Of a stretch of DNA of 44,559 bases, positions 22,169 to 30,910 are shown piece by piece. Source of the DNA: a bacterium (GTDB taxonomy: Bacteria; Pseudomonadota; Gammaproteobacteria; Burkholderiales; Burkholderiaceae_C); contig JAVBXK010000105.1 of NCBI GenBank assembly GCA_030824555.1, positions 1 through 44,559 on the forward strand, written 5' to 3'. The stretch's first letter is position 1, and each line of letters opens with the position of its first letter. The position numbers were made by a program, and so were the translations under genes. The notes under the pieces are model-generated. The model ran no database searches. It was not told where the DNA came from and saw only the letters and a list, made by a program, of their open reading frames with translations.

Positions 22169-23686
22169 ATGAAAAAACTCATTGGAGCTGCCAGCTTGAT
22201 GTGCGCAATGGCTGCACTGACGGGCTGTGGTGGCGGCCTGAAGTTTTCACCCGAACCTGAGAGCTTCTTCAGTCAATCGGTACCTGCATCCGTCTCTCAC
22301 CCGGTTCAAGTATTGCGGGAGCAGGCTCAAGCCGCAGTCTCGGTGAACGGCATCACACCCACGGTCACTCAATTCCTCGACTGGGCCGAGGCCACGTACC
22401 CGGAATTGCTGCCGCGCGTGCCCGTTCAGCCCACCAATCAAACGTTTGCGCCGTACATCTATCGGCTGTACCCGGCGACAGATCTGGTGCTGGGGGTGAG
22501 CACCAGCGACAACACCGTGCTGGCCATCACGCAGTTGTCAACCAGCACCCCGACCCACATCCCGTTGGGCGTGCTCGCTGATTACACCTGCCTGGTCTTG
22601 CCTGCTGAATGCCACACCGACCTTTCCACCTTCCCACTCAGTCAGCGCGCCCGGGCGCTTGCTGCCATCCTGGGCAAACCGGCGCGACTCCTGGTGGGTT
22701 TGGGTACGACCACGGTGACCGACATTCAGGCCCAATCGCTCAAACCTGATGTTTACGACCAGTACCTGGTCAGTTTTCCGACATACGGCCACTACTCATG
22801 GGATTGGTGGGCATTGCCCAAGGGAAGTTACATTGGACAAGTGGCCGCCAACGCGGAAAAGGTGGGTGCAGTGCCCATGTTTACCCTCTACCAGATGGCA
22901 ACCTGGGGTGATGGCAACATCTTCGGCTTGCCAGACAGCACTTTCATGACCGGCTATTGGGACAACGTCCGCCTGATGTTCCAGCAAATCAAGCTGTACG
23001 GCAAACCGGTATTGGTGAACTTCGAGCCCGACTTCTGGGGATATGCACACCGTGCAAACAGAAACCCCGCCCTGCACACCGCCCGCGTGGGCTCGGTCAA
23101 CCCAGACTGTGCAACCCTTCCCGACAACGTGGCGGGCATGGGTGAATGCCTGGTGAAAATGGCGCGTGCGTTGGCGCCAAATGCTTACGTGGGATTTCCA
23201 CCCTCTATGTTTGGCGACCTCGCAGCGAACGAATTGGACTACATGCTCAAGGTCGGCGCCCACAAAGCAGACTTCGTGGTCATGCAAACCCAGGATCGCG
23301 ATGCAGGTTGCTATGAAGCACGCTTTGAATTCTGCAACCCCGGGAGTCTGACGAATTTCTACTGGGATGCCACCAACCAGACCACGCCCAGCTTCACCTC
23401 GCACTTTGCCATTGCCCGCAACCTGCACGAGGGCTTGGGCTTGCCGCTCTTGTGGTGGCAGACCCCATTGGGCGTGCCTTCAACCACACCGGGTGGTACC
23501 ACAGGGGCCTTCCGTGACAACCGGGCACTGTACTTCCTGACACACGCCGCAGACATTGTGGCTGCCGGCGGTATCGGTGTGGTATTCAGCCCTGGGCATG
23601 TCAGCCAGACCAACATCACCACCGATAATGGTCAGTTCAAGCTGTTGTCCAATCAGTACCTGGCGACACCTGCGGCCCTGCCCTGA
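22169..23686 (+). CDS. Lipoprotein with a predicted TIM-barrel glycosidase-like domain
   Basis: A 505-residue protein. The ATG at 22169 gives a lipoprotein signal with lipobox ALTGC (Cys20). An N-terminal region of about 150 residues (with TVTQFLDWAEATYPELL and DYTCLVLP) precedes a domain from about residue 180. This carries YDQYLVSFPTYGHYSWDWW, KPVLVNFEPDFWGYAHR and LPLLWWQTPLG, which have the spacing of beta/alpha-barrel strands with acidic residues (Glu in NFEPDFWG). I cannot match a named glycoside hydrolase family. The codon context differs little from neighbouring genes. A possible envelope polysaccharide role is inference. Confidence 0.75.
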   Translation: MKKLIGAASLMCAMAALTGCGGGLKFSPEPESFFSQSVPASVSHPVQVLREQAQAAVSVNGITPTVTQFLDWAEATYPELLPRVPVQPTNQTFAPYIYRLYPATDLVLGVSTSDNTVLAITQLSTSTPTHIPLGVLADYTCLVLPAECHTDLSTFPLSQRARALAAILGKPARLLVGLGTTTVTDIQAQSLKPDVYDQYLVSFPTYGHYSWDWWALPKGSYIGQVAANAEKVGAVPMFTLYQMATWGDGNIFGLPDSTFMTGYWDNVRLMFQQIKLYGKPVLVNFEPDFWGYAHRANRNPALHTARVGSVNPDCATLPDNVAGMGECLVKMARALAPNAYVGFPPSMFGDLAANELDYMLKVGAHKADFVVMQTQDRDAGCYEARFEFCNPGSLTNFYWDATNQTTPSFTSHFAIARNLHEGLGLPLLWWQTPLGVPSTTPGGTTGAFRDNRALYFLTHAADIVAAGGIGVVFSPGHVSQTNITTDNGQFKLLSNQYLATPAALP

Positions 23687-23720
23687 GAACATGCACGGCT
23701 GTGGCCCGCTTCAATGGGCA

Positions 23721-23743
23721 AACCTGTACCACCGCCACAGGTT
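23721..23743. terminator. Hairpin between convergent genes
   Basis: AACCTGT pairs perfectly with ACAGGTT around a nine-base loop. It ends at the stop codon of the minus-strand hydrolase gene and lies 35 bases past the lipoprotein stop. Confidence 0.45.
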
Positions 23744-24717
23744 CAGTTTGTGCCCACCACATCGCAGATGTTTTTCGCGGGCTGCCGGGCCCAGCGCTCC
23801 AGCTGGCTCCAGAGCCACTGAACACCGTCCTTGTCCGCTGTTTGCAAGCCATGATCGGCACGGGACAGGCGAATGTCACAAAACGGTGCCTTGCGGGTTG
23901 ACGCCAGCAGGTTGAATTGCAGGTAGGCCGTGAGGGGAACCGTTTCATCTGCCTCTCCCCACACGCGCAGCAGCGGCCACGGTGCTGACAGCAATGGGGC
24001 TGCCAACGGCCAGCCCCAGAAGGTGCGCCAATAGCGAAGCGTCCGGCCTTGCACCAGCCTGTCGTCTGGCAAATCCGAAGCCTGCACCGCTTGCAATGCC
24101 TGCCAGGCATCGGCGTGTCCCGCACGCTCGGCTTGCAGGGCACCCGCCGCCGCCGGGTCCAGGCCGGAAGCCGACACCATGACGACTGCGGCGACGGCAG
24201 GCATGCTTGAAACCACCTCGGGCAGCAACTCGGCGCCTTCCGAAATGCCCACGACCACCTGCGGCAACGCAGGCAATGGGTCTCGGGGCATTGCAGCCAC
24301 TGCTGCCACGGCGGCATCGCGCCAATAGGGCAGCGAGTCTGTGGCAACGAAGGCTGGTGGACACGTGGCGGTCATGCCAGCCATCACATCCACTTGCGGC
24401 TTGTGCAGCACCACGACATCTGCATGCAACAGGCCCGCAAAGTAACGATCGACAAGGGGAGCCCACCTGGTGCACCCCGAGCCGGGGACCACCAGCACCT
24501 GGTAACGCACAGGCTGCGCCCGTGCATGCCGACGAAACGCCACCACGTCAGCACCGGGCACCTGGCCAGGCAGAACCAAGGCCGACCACCCTTGTGGCAG
24601 CGCGATGCGGTGGAGGTCTGCTGGACCGCCCGACGACCAACCCACAGGCATGGGCAGCGAGCACCCCGTCAACACCACACCCAGCAAGGCACCAACGAGA
24701 GCAGGCGCGCCGCGCAT
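23743..24717 (-). CDS. Alpha/beta hydrolase-fold lipoprotein
   Basis: A 324-residue putative lipoprotein. The ATG at 24717 gives a short signal ending in lipobox VVLTGC (Cys19). The hydrolase fold shows an oxyanion segment VLVVPGSGCTRW, a nucleophile elbow GISEGAE (Ser), an acid candidate in VWGEADETVP and a C-terminal His in RADHGLQ. It could be an esterase or peptidase at the envelope; the substrate is unknown. It lies downstream of the LpoB-type operon on the same strand after 55 bases and may be its last gene. Confidence 0.75.
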   Translation of the reverse strand: MRGAPALVGALLGVVLTGCSLPMPVGWSSGGPADLHRIALPQGWSALVLPGQVPGADVVAFRRHARAQPVRYQVLVVPGSGCTRWAPLVDRYFAGLLHADVVVLHKPQVDVMAGMTATCPPAFVATDSLPYWRDAAVAAVAAMPRDPLPALPQVVVGISEGAELLPEVVSSMPAVAAVVMVSASGLDPAAAGALQAERAGHADAWQALQAVQASDLPDDRLVQGRTLRYWRTFWGWPLAAPLLSAPWPLLRVWGEADETVPLTAYLQFNLLASTRKAPFCDIRLSRADHGLQTADKDGVQWLWSQLERWARQPAKNICDVVGTN

Positions 24718-24772
24718 GGCTGCATGCCGGGTCAAGCCGCCCGCCCGCACCGGGAACGGCCACCCGATGGCA

Positions 24773-25669
24773 TCAACGCAGGATCATGACCTGCTCGGCA
24801 GGCTGAGGCTGCATGGGTGGTTGTCCCATGGGCATGGGTTGACCAGGCACCACCTGCACACCGGGTCGCACGCCGCGTGCCATGTTGGGGTCTGAATAGC
24901 CCAACTGCGACACCAGCTGGTCGTACACGTTCTGCGCCAGGCTTTGCGAGGTTTCGCGCATCACCTTCGCGCGGTTGGGGGGCATGACGTCTCCCCGGTT
25001 CGACAGAATCTTGGTGTCATTGCCTGCACCCTGAGCCGAGAACGAAGCCTTGATTTCGAAGGTCTTGGTGTGGATCAGCGAGTAGTCGGCCAGCAGGTCC
25101 AGCCCATACTGCATGGTGGCGCTGGTCGAACCCTGCAAAGGTGAGAACTGGTCTCGGAATTCGATGCTCGACAACGTACCAAACAGCACGTAATCGGCAC
25201 CGTTGAACTCACCCTTTTTGATGCGCGCGATGATGTCTTTCACCTCGGGCTGGCGCACAGGCACGGCCATCTTGCCGGTCTGGATCTGATTCAGCGCCTG
25301 CTCGGCCTTCGTGGGTTGCGGGTTGCCCGCATCGAAAGCCTTGCCCTGCACCAGCTTGAAAGCCGTGCCGCGCAACAAAGCACCCTTGATGTCATTGCTG
25401 AACGAACCCAATTCACGTTGCTCGATGTAGCTGTAGCTGCCAGCCACATAGGTGCCACTGGCCTGATGGCTGGCAGACATGCCGTAACGGTTGGCCTGCA
25501 TCTGCCCTTGTTCGCGGTAGGTGCCGGCTTCAAAGTACTGCGCCACGGCGGCGGTGTAGGCCAAGTCTGTGACAGCGATTTTCGGCACCGTCTGAGCCTG
25601 CAAACCGCTGGCCCCCAACACCGTGCTGGCCAAAGCACACAACACGGGCAGAAAAGTACGTCTTTGCAT
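24773..25669 (-). CDS. Exported CsgG/LpoB-related protein
   Basis: A 298-residue exported protein with a signal peptide (MQRRTFLPVLCALASTVLG, cleavage near LQA at 25). It begins with PKIAVTDLAY and contains DYVLFGTLSSIEFRDQ and a SLAQNVYDQLVSQLGY segment, resembling the CsgG / penicillin-binding protein activator LpoB fold (both have a KIAVTDF-like first strand). The C-terminus is Pro/Gln/Met-rich. There is no lipobox, unlike LpoB next door. Its position directly after lpoB (17 bases) suggests a shared complex. The ATG at 25669 is chosen to start the signal peptide. Confidence 0.75.
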   Translation of the reverse strand: MQRRTFLPVLCALASTVLGASGLQAQTVPKIAVTDLAYTAAVAQYFEAGTYREQGQMQANRYGMSASHQASGTYVAGSYSYIEQRELGSFSNDIKGALLRGTAFKLVQGKAFDAGNPQPTKAEQALNQIQTGKMAVPVRQPEVKDIIARIKKGEFNGADYVLFGTLSSIEFRDQFSPLQGSTSATMQYGLDLLADYSLIHTKTFEIKASFSAQGAGNDTKILSNRGDVMPPNRAKVMRETSQSLAQNVYDQLVSQLGYSDPNMARGVRPGVQVVPGQPMPMGQPPMQPQPAEQVMILR

Positions 25670-25686
25670 GGTGTGGTCCTGGTGGG

Positions 25687-26292
25687 TCAGCGTTTGCTGG
25701 TTTTGCGGATTTCTTTCTCGTCCTGCCATTCGATGACGCCTTCCTGCACATCGAACATCTTCAATGTGAATTTGTAAAAAACGTCTTTGGTGGCGTTGTT
25801 CTGCTTCACGATGCTGGTCAGTTCACCTTCCAAGGTGTACTTGGCGGCCGTCATGTTGCCCACCTTGGCCGTGGTGGACTGTTTGTACAGCCCGCTCTGG
25901 TTCTGGCGCTGCAACTCGTCCACGCCCTGCTGCATCTCGTTGATCGAACGGGTGAAGCGCACCTTGCCCGACTTGACCAAAGCCGTTTGAATGGAGTTCA
26001 TGACGTTGGTGGTGTCGATGTACTCGCTGGTTTTGTTCTTCACCGTTGAGATGGTCACGGTGGGGCGGCCCTGGAAGATGCCGGTTTCCAGCAGGCTGCC
26101 AACCATTTTTTCGGCAATCATCTGCAAATCTGTCGAACCGAACTCGTTGGTCACCAGCTCGACGGCTTTCGAGTCGCCGTAGTTCACCTGGCGGTCGAAA
26201 CGGACCACGGGTGACGTCACCAGCGGCTGGCACGCGGACAAACCCAGCGCCGCGAACAACAACGCGGCAGGGATGAAGGATCGGTGTTGCAT
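25687..26292 (-). CDS. lpoB: Penicillin-binding protein activator LpoB
   Basis: A 201-residue outer-membrane lipoprotein. Its lipobox GLSAC (Cys21) follows the signal sequence of ATG 26292. The body shows the LpoB pattern: FGSTDLQMIAEKMVGSLLETG, TVTISTVKNKTSEYIDT, MNSIQTALVKSGKVRF and the end FKFTLKMFDVQEGVIEWQDEKEIRK-like. In Enterobacteria LpoB spans the periplasm and activates the peptidoglycan synthase PBP1B. In this organism the same role is likely but not proven. It is between ycfL and the CsgG-like gene, matching the E. coli linkage of ycfL and lpoB. Confidence 0.9.
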   Translation of the reverse strand: MQHRSFIPAALLFAALGLSACQPLVTSPVVRFDRQVNYGDSKAVELVTNEFGSTDLQMIAEKMVGSLLETGIFQGRPTVTISTVKNKTSEYIDTTNVMNSIQTALVKSGKVRFTRSINEMQQGVDELQRQNQSGLYKQSTTAKVGNMTAAKYTLEGELTSIVKQNNATKDVFYKFTLKMFDVQEGVIEWQDEKEIRKTSKR

Positions 26293-26323
26293 CGCTTTTA
26301 CTCCTTGTGGTTCCCGTGGGAAC

Positions 26324-26716
26324 TCATCTGGTTTCAACATTCATTTCGAGACGGAAATCGACCGCTGTCGACATGGGGGCCACACTCTTGACGGTCTGCA
26401 TGCCCTGACCCATCAGCACCATCTGCTTCCAGGACTCACCATCGCCCACCTGGTTGCCCACACTGTCCAGCCATTTGAAGCGGTAGAACACCATGCGGTC
26501 GGTGTTGCCGCCATTGACCAGATCAGCTTGCACGATCAGGATGTCATTGCGCCGCACCACGCGCATTTCAGGCAGGCGGACGCTCATGGCGTCGCCGCGA
26601 AGGGCCACTTTGGCCGCAACGGTCAGCGGCGTGCCAGGGTCATGCTGGGCATGCACCAAGGTCGAAGTGATGCAAAGGCCTGCAGCCAAAGCGGTCAGCG
26701 CAATGTTGAATTTCAT
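26324..26716 (-). CDS. YcfL-family (DUF1425) exported protein
   Basis: A 130-residue protein with a signal peptide ending at VHA (about residue 23). The mature domain has RRNDILIVQADLVNGGNTDRM and VFYRFKWLDSVGNQVGDG, a beta-sandwich motif pattern that I associate with YcfL/DUF1425. In E. coli YcfL is a lipoprotein encoded next to lpoB; here the lipobox Cys is absent, so it is probably soluble in the periplasm. Function unknown. Spacing of 22 and 31 bases to its neighbours indicates an operon. Confidence 0.8.
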   Translation of the reverse strand: MKFNIALTALAAGLCITSTLVHAQHDPGTPLTVAAKVALRGDAMSVRLPEMRVVRRNDILIVQADLVNGGNTDRMVFYRFKWLDSVGNQVGDGESWKQMVLMGQGMQTVKSVAPMSTAVDFRLEMNVETR

Positions 26717-26738
26717 ACTGTTGCTCCGTTTCGGGCAT

Positions 26739-28247
26739 TCATTTCACGGGTACAGGCACAGGGACCACAGTCGCCTTCTTGGACGGCGGGGCCTTGCGAA
26801 CAGGTTTGGTCGGTGCCGCTACCGGCACTGCAGCAGGCTTCACGGGCTCGGCGACCGGCGCTGGTGGTTGCGCGACGATCCGCCCGAACTTGCCCACATC
26901 ACCCACAATGGCCATGTCCCCATACAGGCGAACAGGCACCAGCGCATATTGCCCGGCAACGTCCACGTCGAACGACTTGCCACTGATGGTCACGCGGTGA
27001 CGTCCTTCTGGCAAATAGCCACGCGCCACATAGACCCGACCCGGCAGCGTGCGCCACATGCGGTCATCGGCCTGCTCGGTCACGGCAGAGCCCACCATGC
27101 CCACGATGGCACCGAACATGCCCGCATTTTTTTCCAGCTGATCCTGGAGTACCCCCTTCACGATGGCGCGGGTGACACCCCGGAACACCATGCCTGGCAT
27201 TTCATCCTTCAGCGCCCGGCGTGCCATCACGTTCACATCGACCACCTTTTCCAGCTTGAACTGCTGGTCAGCGGCACTCAACGCCGTGATCAACGGATCC
27301 GTGGATGGCTCGATGATGGGGTAAGAGACGCTCACGGTGCGCAGCCCACGCCCGGTTGGAATGGGCAGTGTGAACGCCTTGGGTTTGCGGGCGGGGGCAT
27401 CCCCTGCTTCGACCACGAACAGCACATCTGTCTGTTGTTGACGTCGACGGTGCGTGAAGCTGGTGCGGTCATCGAGTCCACGCAAGCCCTCTTCCAGCAC
27501 AGCCGTTTCCGGTTTGAGTTCAATCGCCTTTCGGTACCCTGGTGCAGCCAGGCCGGACTCGTTCATGACCTCGTACAGAAAGCCCGCCAGGTAGTGACTC
27601 AGGGCATTCTGATAGCCGTTTTTCAGCGCCAGCACTTCCGGGTCATTCAAGGTCTCGACTGGGTAGCCATTGATGTCTTTGCCTGATTGGGTGACGCCTT
27701 TTTCCTTGGCTTCTGCCTCGGCAGCTGCCGTTTCCTTGGCCCGGAACTCGGCAATCACGGCTTCGCGTTCGTGAGTGCGTTTGATGTCCACACGAGCCGT
27801 GTCCAAGTCACCTGCAGCGACCCGGTTCAATGCCAGGCGCGTGGTCAGCCAGACCTTTTCATAGTCCTGGCCTTCGTACACTTTCAGGCGCTCGCTGATG
27901 GTGGCCGCGCCCAGTGTGCCCAACAGTTTGTCGGGGTTGGTTTTAGCGGCCTCTTCCCAGTCTTTGACCTTGTTGTCGGCAATCATGAACGCGTGGGTGC
28001 TGTCTTCGTAGCGCTTGTTCAAGCGCAGCAGTTCGCCGCGTTCCAGGTTGTAAAGCAATGCGGTGCGTTGCGCTTCGTCGGTGGCCGAGGCCTCCAGCGT
28101 CTTCAGCGCGGCATCCAACCCCCCGGCACGTTGAGCGGCCTGCACCTGTCCGGTGAGCTCATCGTGGCTCTTCATGTTGGCACAGCCCACCAACAGCGCA
28201 GTGGCGGCCATCACCAACCACGCACGCGATTTGACCATTGGCATCAT
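26739..28247 (-). CDS. COG3014-family lipoprotein
   Basis: A 502-residue lipoprotein. The GGGAGG ribosome binding site is best spaced to ATG 28247, giving a signal ending in lipobox LLVGC (Cys22). The N-terminal half is helical with TPR-like character (LLYNLERGELLRLNKRYEDS and a KNGYQNALSHYLAGFLYE segment). The C-terminal half has repeated beta elements and a Pro/Ala/Lys-rich tail (VPVPVK end). This type of protein is typically encoded with LpoB and YcfL homologues, as here, suggesting participation in envelope assembly or cell-wall synthase activation. First gene of the operon. Confidence 0.85.
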   Translation of the reverse strand: MMPMVKSRAWLVMAATALLVGCANMKSHDELTGQVQAAQRAGGLDAALKTLEASATDEAQRTALLYNLERGELLRLNKRYEDSTHAFMIADNKVKDWEEAAKTNPDKLLGTLGAATISERLKVYEGQDYEKVWLTTRLALNRVAAGDLDTARVDIKRTHEREAVIAEFRAKETAAAEAEAKEKGVTQSGKDINGYPVETLNDPEVLALKNGYQNALSHYLAGFLYEVMNESGLAAPGYRKAIELKPETAVLEEGLRGLDDRTSFTHRRRQQQTDVLFVVEAGDAPARKPKAFTLPIPTGRGLRTVSVSYPIIEPSTDPLITALSAADQQFKLEKVVDVNVMARRALKDEMPGMVFRGVTRAIVKGVLQDQLEKNAGMFGAIVGMVGSAVTEQADDRMWRTLPGRVYVARGYLPEGRHRVTISGKSFDVDVAGQYALVPVRLYGDMAIVGDVGKFGRIVAQPPAPVAEPVKPAAVPVAAPTKPVRKAPPSKKATVVPVPVPVK

Positions 28248-28286
28248 CCTCATCCTCCCTTGTGTAAACACTTGTTACTCGGAGGG

Positions 28287-28317
28287 ATTATGTAACCGCT
28301 TTGTGGTGCATCTCCAA
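28287..28317 (-). promoter_or_regulatory. Candidate promoter of the COG3014-ycfL-lpoB operon
   Basis: On the minus strand TTGGAG (28312-28317) precedes CATAAT (28287-28292) or TACATA (28289-28294) with 19 or 17 bases between them. GTTAC/GTAAC half-sites flank the -10. Modest match. Confidence 0.3.
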
Positions 28318-28354
28318 CGTTTGCTGTACCCAAGCTGATTGCAGCAACGAACCG

Positions 28355-29335
28355 TCAGCCCCCCCGCAACCGATCGATCAGCCCATTGAGCTCTTCCAGC
28401 GACCCGAACCCGATGGCCAGTTCGCCCACGTCTTCGAACTTGCCGTGGCGCTTCACCCGCTTTTTCACCCGCACTTCCACGCTGGCCATCAGCAGGTCGG
28501 CCAGTTCGTCTTCGACGCGCTTGATGTCGCGCGACTTTTCTTTCTTGGGTTTTTGTGGCGTGAGGGTGAACTCGGCCGCAAGCTTCTTCACCAGGCTCTC
28601 GGCCTCGCGCACAGACAGTTTTTTGGCGGCCACCTGATTGGCCGCCGTGATCTGGGTGGCCCGGTCCAGGCTCAACAGAGCACGGGCGTGGCCCATGTCG
28701 ATGTCGCCGGCCATCAGCATGGTCTGCACGGGCTCTGCCAGGTTCAGCAGGCGCAGCAGGTTGCTGCCCGCGCTGCGCGAACGGCCCACGGCTTGCGCGG
28801 CCTGTTCGTGTGTCAGCCCGAATTCCCGGATCAGGCGCTGCAGGCCCTGTGCCTCTTCCAGCGGGTTCAGGTCCTCGCGCTGGATGTTTTCGATCAGCGC
28901 CATGGCGGCGGCGGCCTCGTTGGGCACGTCGCGCACCAGCACCGGCACACTGTCCAGCCCTGCCAGTTTGGCGGCACGGAAACGCCGCTCGCCCGCGATG
29001 ATTTCGTAAACGGCGCGGGCACCACGCTCCACCACAGGCAGGCCCTGCCCTGCGGCAAACGCCTGAATGCGCTGCAAGCCTTCTGCATCTTCGAGGCGAC
29101 GGACCAGAATGGGCTGCATGATGCCCTGCACCTTGATGCTTTCGGCCAGCTCGTACAGCGCCCCTTCGTCCATGCGCGTGCGGGGTTGGTACGTGCCCGG
29201 CACCATGTCGCCCAGTGCCAGCGTGCCGGGCTGGTCCGTCGGGTCGGTTTGTGCCGCGTCTTGTGCGTCGGTCAATTTGGGGCCCAGCAAGGCCTCCAGG
29301 CCGCGGCCGAGGCCCTTGGGTTTGGATGTGGCCAT
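28355..29335 (-). CDS. parB: Chromosome partitioning protein ParB
   Basis: A 326-residue CTP-dependent DNA clamp that loads at parS and spreads. The N-terminus has the usual KGLGRGLEALLG. The catalytic ParB/Srx domain covers about residues 40-140 with PGTYQPRTRMDE, IMQPILVR and GERRFRAAKLAG. The helix-turn-helix parS-binding region contains LNPLEEAQGLQRLIREFGLT and GRSRSAGSNLLRLLNL. A C-terminal dimerisation domain follows after a Lys-rich linker. Cognate parS sites TGTTTCACGTGAAACA lie in mnmG at 32911 and 33103. It is separated from parA by an RBBP9-like hydrolase gene. Confidence 0.97.
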   Translation of the reverse strand: MATSKPKGLGRGLEALLGPKLTDAQDAAQTDPTDQPGTLALGDMVPGTYQPRTRMDEGALYELAESIKVQGIMQPILVRRLEDAEGLQRIQAFAAGQGLPVVERGARAVYEIIAGERRFRAAKLAGLDSVPVLVRDVPNEAAAAMALIENIQREDLNPLEEAQGLQRLIREFGLTHEQAAQAVGRSRSAGSNLLRLLNLAEPVQTMLMAGDIDMGHARALLSLDRATQITAANQVAAKKLSVREAESLVKKLAAEFTLTPQKPKKEKSRDIKRVEDELADLLMASVEVRVKKRVKRHGKFEDVGELAIGFGSLEELNGLIDRLRGG

Positions 29336-29347
29336 GTGCGTGTGCTC

Positions 29348-30010
29348 TCAGGTAGCAATGTGTTGTTCGGATGCGCCGACGGCTGGGGGCGCGGGGTTCG
29401 GTACAGGCGCTGGACCCAATTGCGGCACGCCGTGTGAGGCAGGCGCGGCCGCCACCACACGCGCCAGCAGGTCGTGCAGCAGGGCCATGCCCTGCGGCCA
29501 ATCGGCCAGGCCGGTGTCGGCATTGATGTGCCCGGCATTGCCCACGTCATGCAAAGTGCTGCCCCAGGCCTGCGCCAGGGCCTGTGCCCGCTCGAAGCGG
29601 CAGTAAGGGTCGTTGTGGCTGCCTACCAGCGTGCTGACAAACGGCAAGCTTTGCAAGGCAATGGGCTGCCAGGTGGGCAGCAGCGGGCGCACGTCGGCTT
29701 GCTCGACATCGCCCGGGGCCACCAGCAAGGCGGCGCGCACCCGGTGCGTCTGCTGGCTGATGCTGGCCCACGCTGCCGTCTGTATGCACCCCAGGCTGTG
29801 CGCCACCAGCACCACGGGCCGGGTGGCAGCCAGCACGGCTTCTTCCAGTTGAATGAGCCAGTCGCCCCGCAACGGGCGCATCCAGTCATGCTGCTGCACG
29901 CGCCTGAAGCCGTACAGCGCCTCCCAGCGGCTTTGCCAGTGGTCAGGGCCGCTGTTCTGCCACCCCGGCAACACCAAGACATCGTGGCTTTGAATCAGTT
30001 CTGTATTCAT
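29348..30010 (-). CDS. RBBP9/YdeN-family serine hydrolase
   Basis: A 220-residue cytoplasmic alpha/beta hydrolase. The RBBP9/YdeN signature is seen as LVLPGWQNSGPDHWQS at residues 11-26, a nucleophile elbow AHSLGC (Ser) near residue 72, GSHNDPYC with the acid, and GNAGHIN with the His. A Pro-rich tail (PAPVPNPAPP) extends the C-terminus. It lies between parA and parB, 12 bases upstream of parB, so co-transcription with the partition genes is likely; a functional link is not established. The start codon sits inside an AT-rich dispersed repeat. Confidence 0.88.
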   Translation of the reverse strand: MNTELIQSHDVLVLPGWQNSGPDHWQSRWEALYGFRRVQQHDWMRPLRGDWLIQLEEAVLAATRPVVLVAHSLGCIQTAAWASISQQTHRVRAALLVAPGDVEQADVRPLLPTWQPIALQSLPFVSTLVGSHNDPYCRFERAQALAQAWGSTLHDVGNAGHINADTGLADWPQGMALLHDLLARVVAAAPASHGVPQLGPAPVPNPAPPAVGASEQHIAT

Positions 30011-30062
30011 AGCATTATTTGTCCGTATTCATTGCGGGATAGGCATATTTCATTTGAAATTT
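30004..30062 (+). repeat. AT-rich dispersed repeat, copy 4
   Basis: CATAGCATTATTTG, then TTGCGGGATAGGCATATTTC and TTTGAAATTTTG follow the family pattern. It occupies the gap between the hydrolase start and the parA stop, so it may affect the parA-to-parB transcript. Confidence 0.55.
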
Positions 30063-30120
30063 TGGGATACGGGGCGCACACACCCCTATCGAGCGACAAG
30101 CTGCGCCACCCACGGCCCGC

Positions 30121-30906
30121 TCACAGGGCCTGGTTGCGCGCCACCATCTCTTGCGCAAAGGCCACGAACGCTTGGCTGCCCCGGGCTGAGGGGTCGAACA
30201 CCACCCCAGGCAGGCCATAACTCGGGGCTTCGGCCAGCCGCACATTGCGGGGGATGACGGTGTTGAACACCTTGTCACCGAAGTGGCTCTTGAGTTGCTC
30301 GCTCACCTGCTGCTGCAAGGTGATGCGCGGGTCAAACATGACGCGCAGCAGTCCGATGATTTTCAGGTCGCGGTTCAGGTTGGCATGCACCTGTTTGATG
30401 GTGTTGACCAGGTCCGTCAGTCCTTCCAGCGCGAAGTACTCGCACTGCATGGGCACGATCACCCCGTGTGCGCTGCACAGGCCGTTGAGCGTGAGCATGC
30501 TCAAAGACGGTGGGCAGTCGATCAGGACAAAATCGTATTCACCGTCCACTTCGGCCAGTGCGGCTTTCAGGCGTTTTTCGCGCCGGTCCACGTCCACCAG
30601 TTCGACCTCGGCACCGGCCAGTTCACGGTTGGCACCCAGCACGTCGTAGGCAAAACCGGCTGCAGCCAACTTGTCTGCCCGCACCCGGGCTTCGCGCACC
30701 GTGGCGGTTTCAAGCAACACGTCGTACACGGTGTGCGCCAGTTGGCGCTTGTCCACACCCGACCCCATGGTGGCGTTGCCCTGGGGGTCAAGGTCGACCA
30801 TCAGCACGCGCTGCCCGACCTTGGCCAAGCCTGCGGCCAGGTTGACCGTGGTGGTGGTCTTGCCCACCCCGCCCTTTTGGTTGGCAATGCAAAAAATATG
30901 GGCCAT
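30121..30906 (-). CDS. parA: Chromosome partitioning ATPase ParA (Soj)
   Basis: A 261-residue Walker-type ATPase. The deviant Walker A motif KGGVGKT is at residues 11-17, motif A' DLDPQGNA at about 40-47 and Walker B DFVLIDCPP at about 115-123. ParA binds DNA nonspecifically in its ATP form and is released by ParB, moving the origin region. The ATG at 30906 places the first beta strand directly before the P-loop; an upstream frame would only extend into the repeats. The leader holds two GC-rich repeats. It belongs to the rsmG-lysE-parA-parB direction. Confidence 0.97.
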   Translation of the reverse strand: MAHIFCIANQKGGVGKTTTTVNLAAGLAKVGQRVLMVDLDPQGNATMGSGVDKRQLAHTVYDVLLETATVREARVRADKLAAAGFAYDVLGANRELAGAEVELVDVDRREKRLKAALAEVDGEYDFVLIDCPPSLSMLTLNGLCSAHGVIVPMQCEYFALEGLTDLVNTIKQVHANLNRDLKIIGLLRVMFDPRITLQQQVSEQLKSHFGDKVFNTVIPRNVRLAEAPSYGLPGVVFDPSARGSQAFVAFAQEMVARNQAL

Positions 30907-30910
30907 GTCA

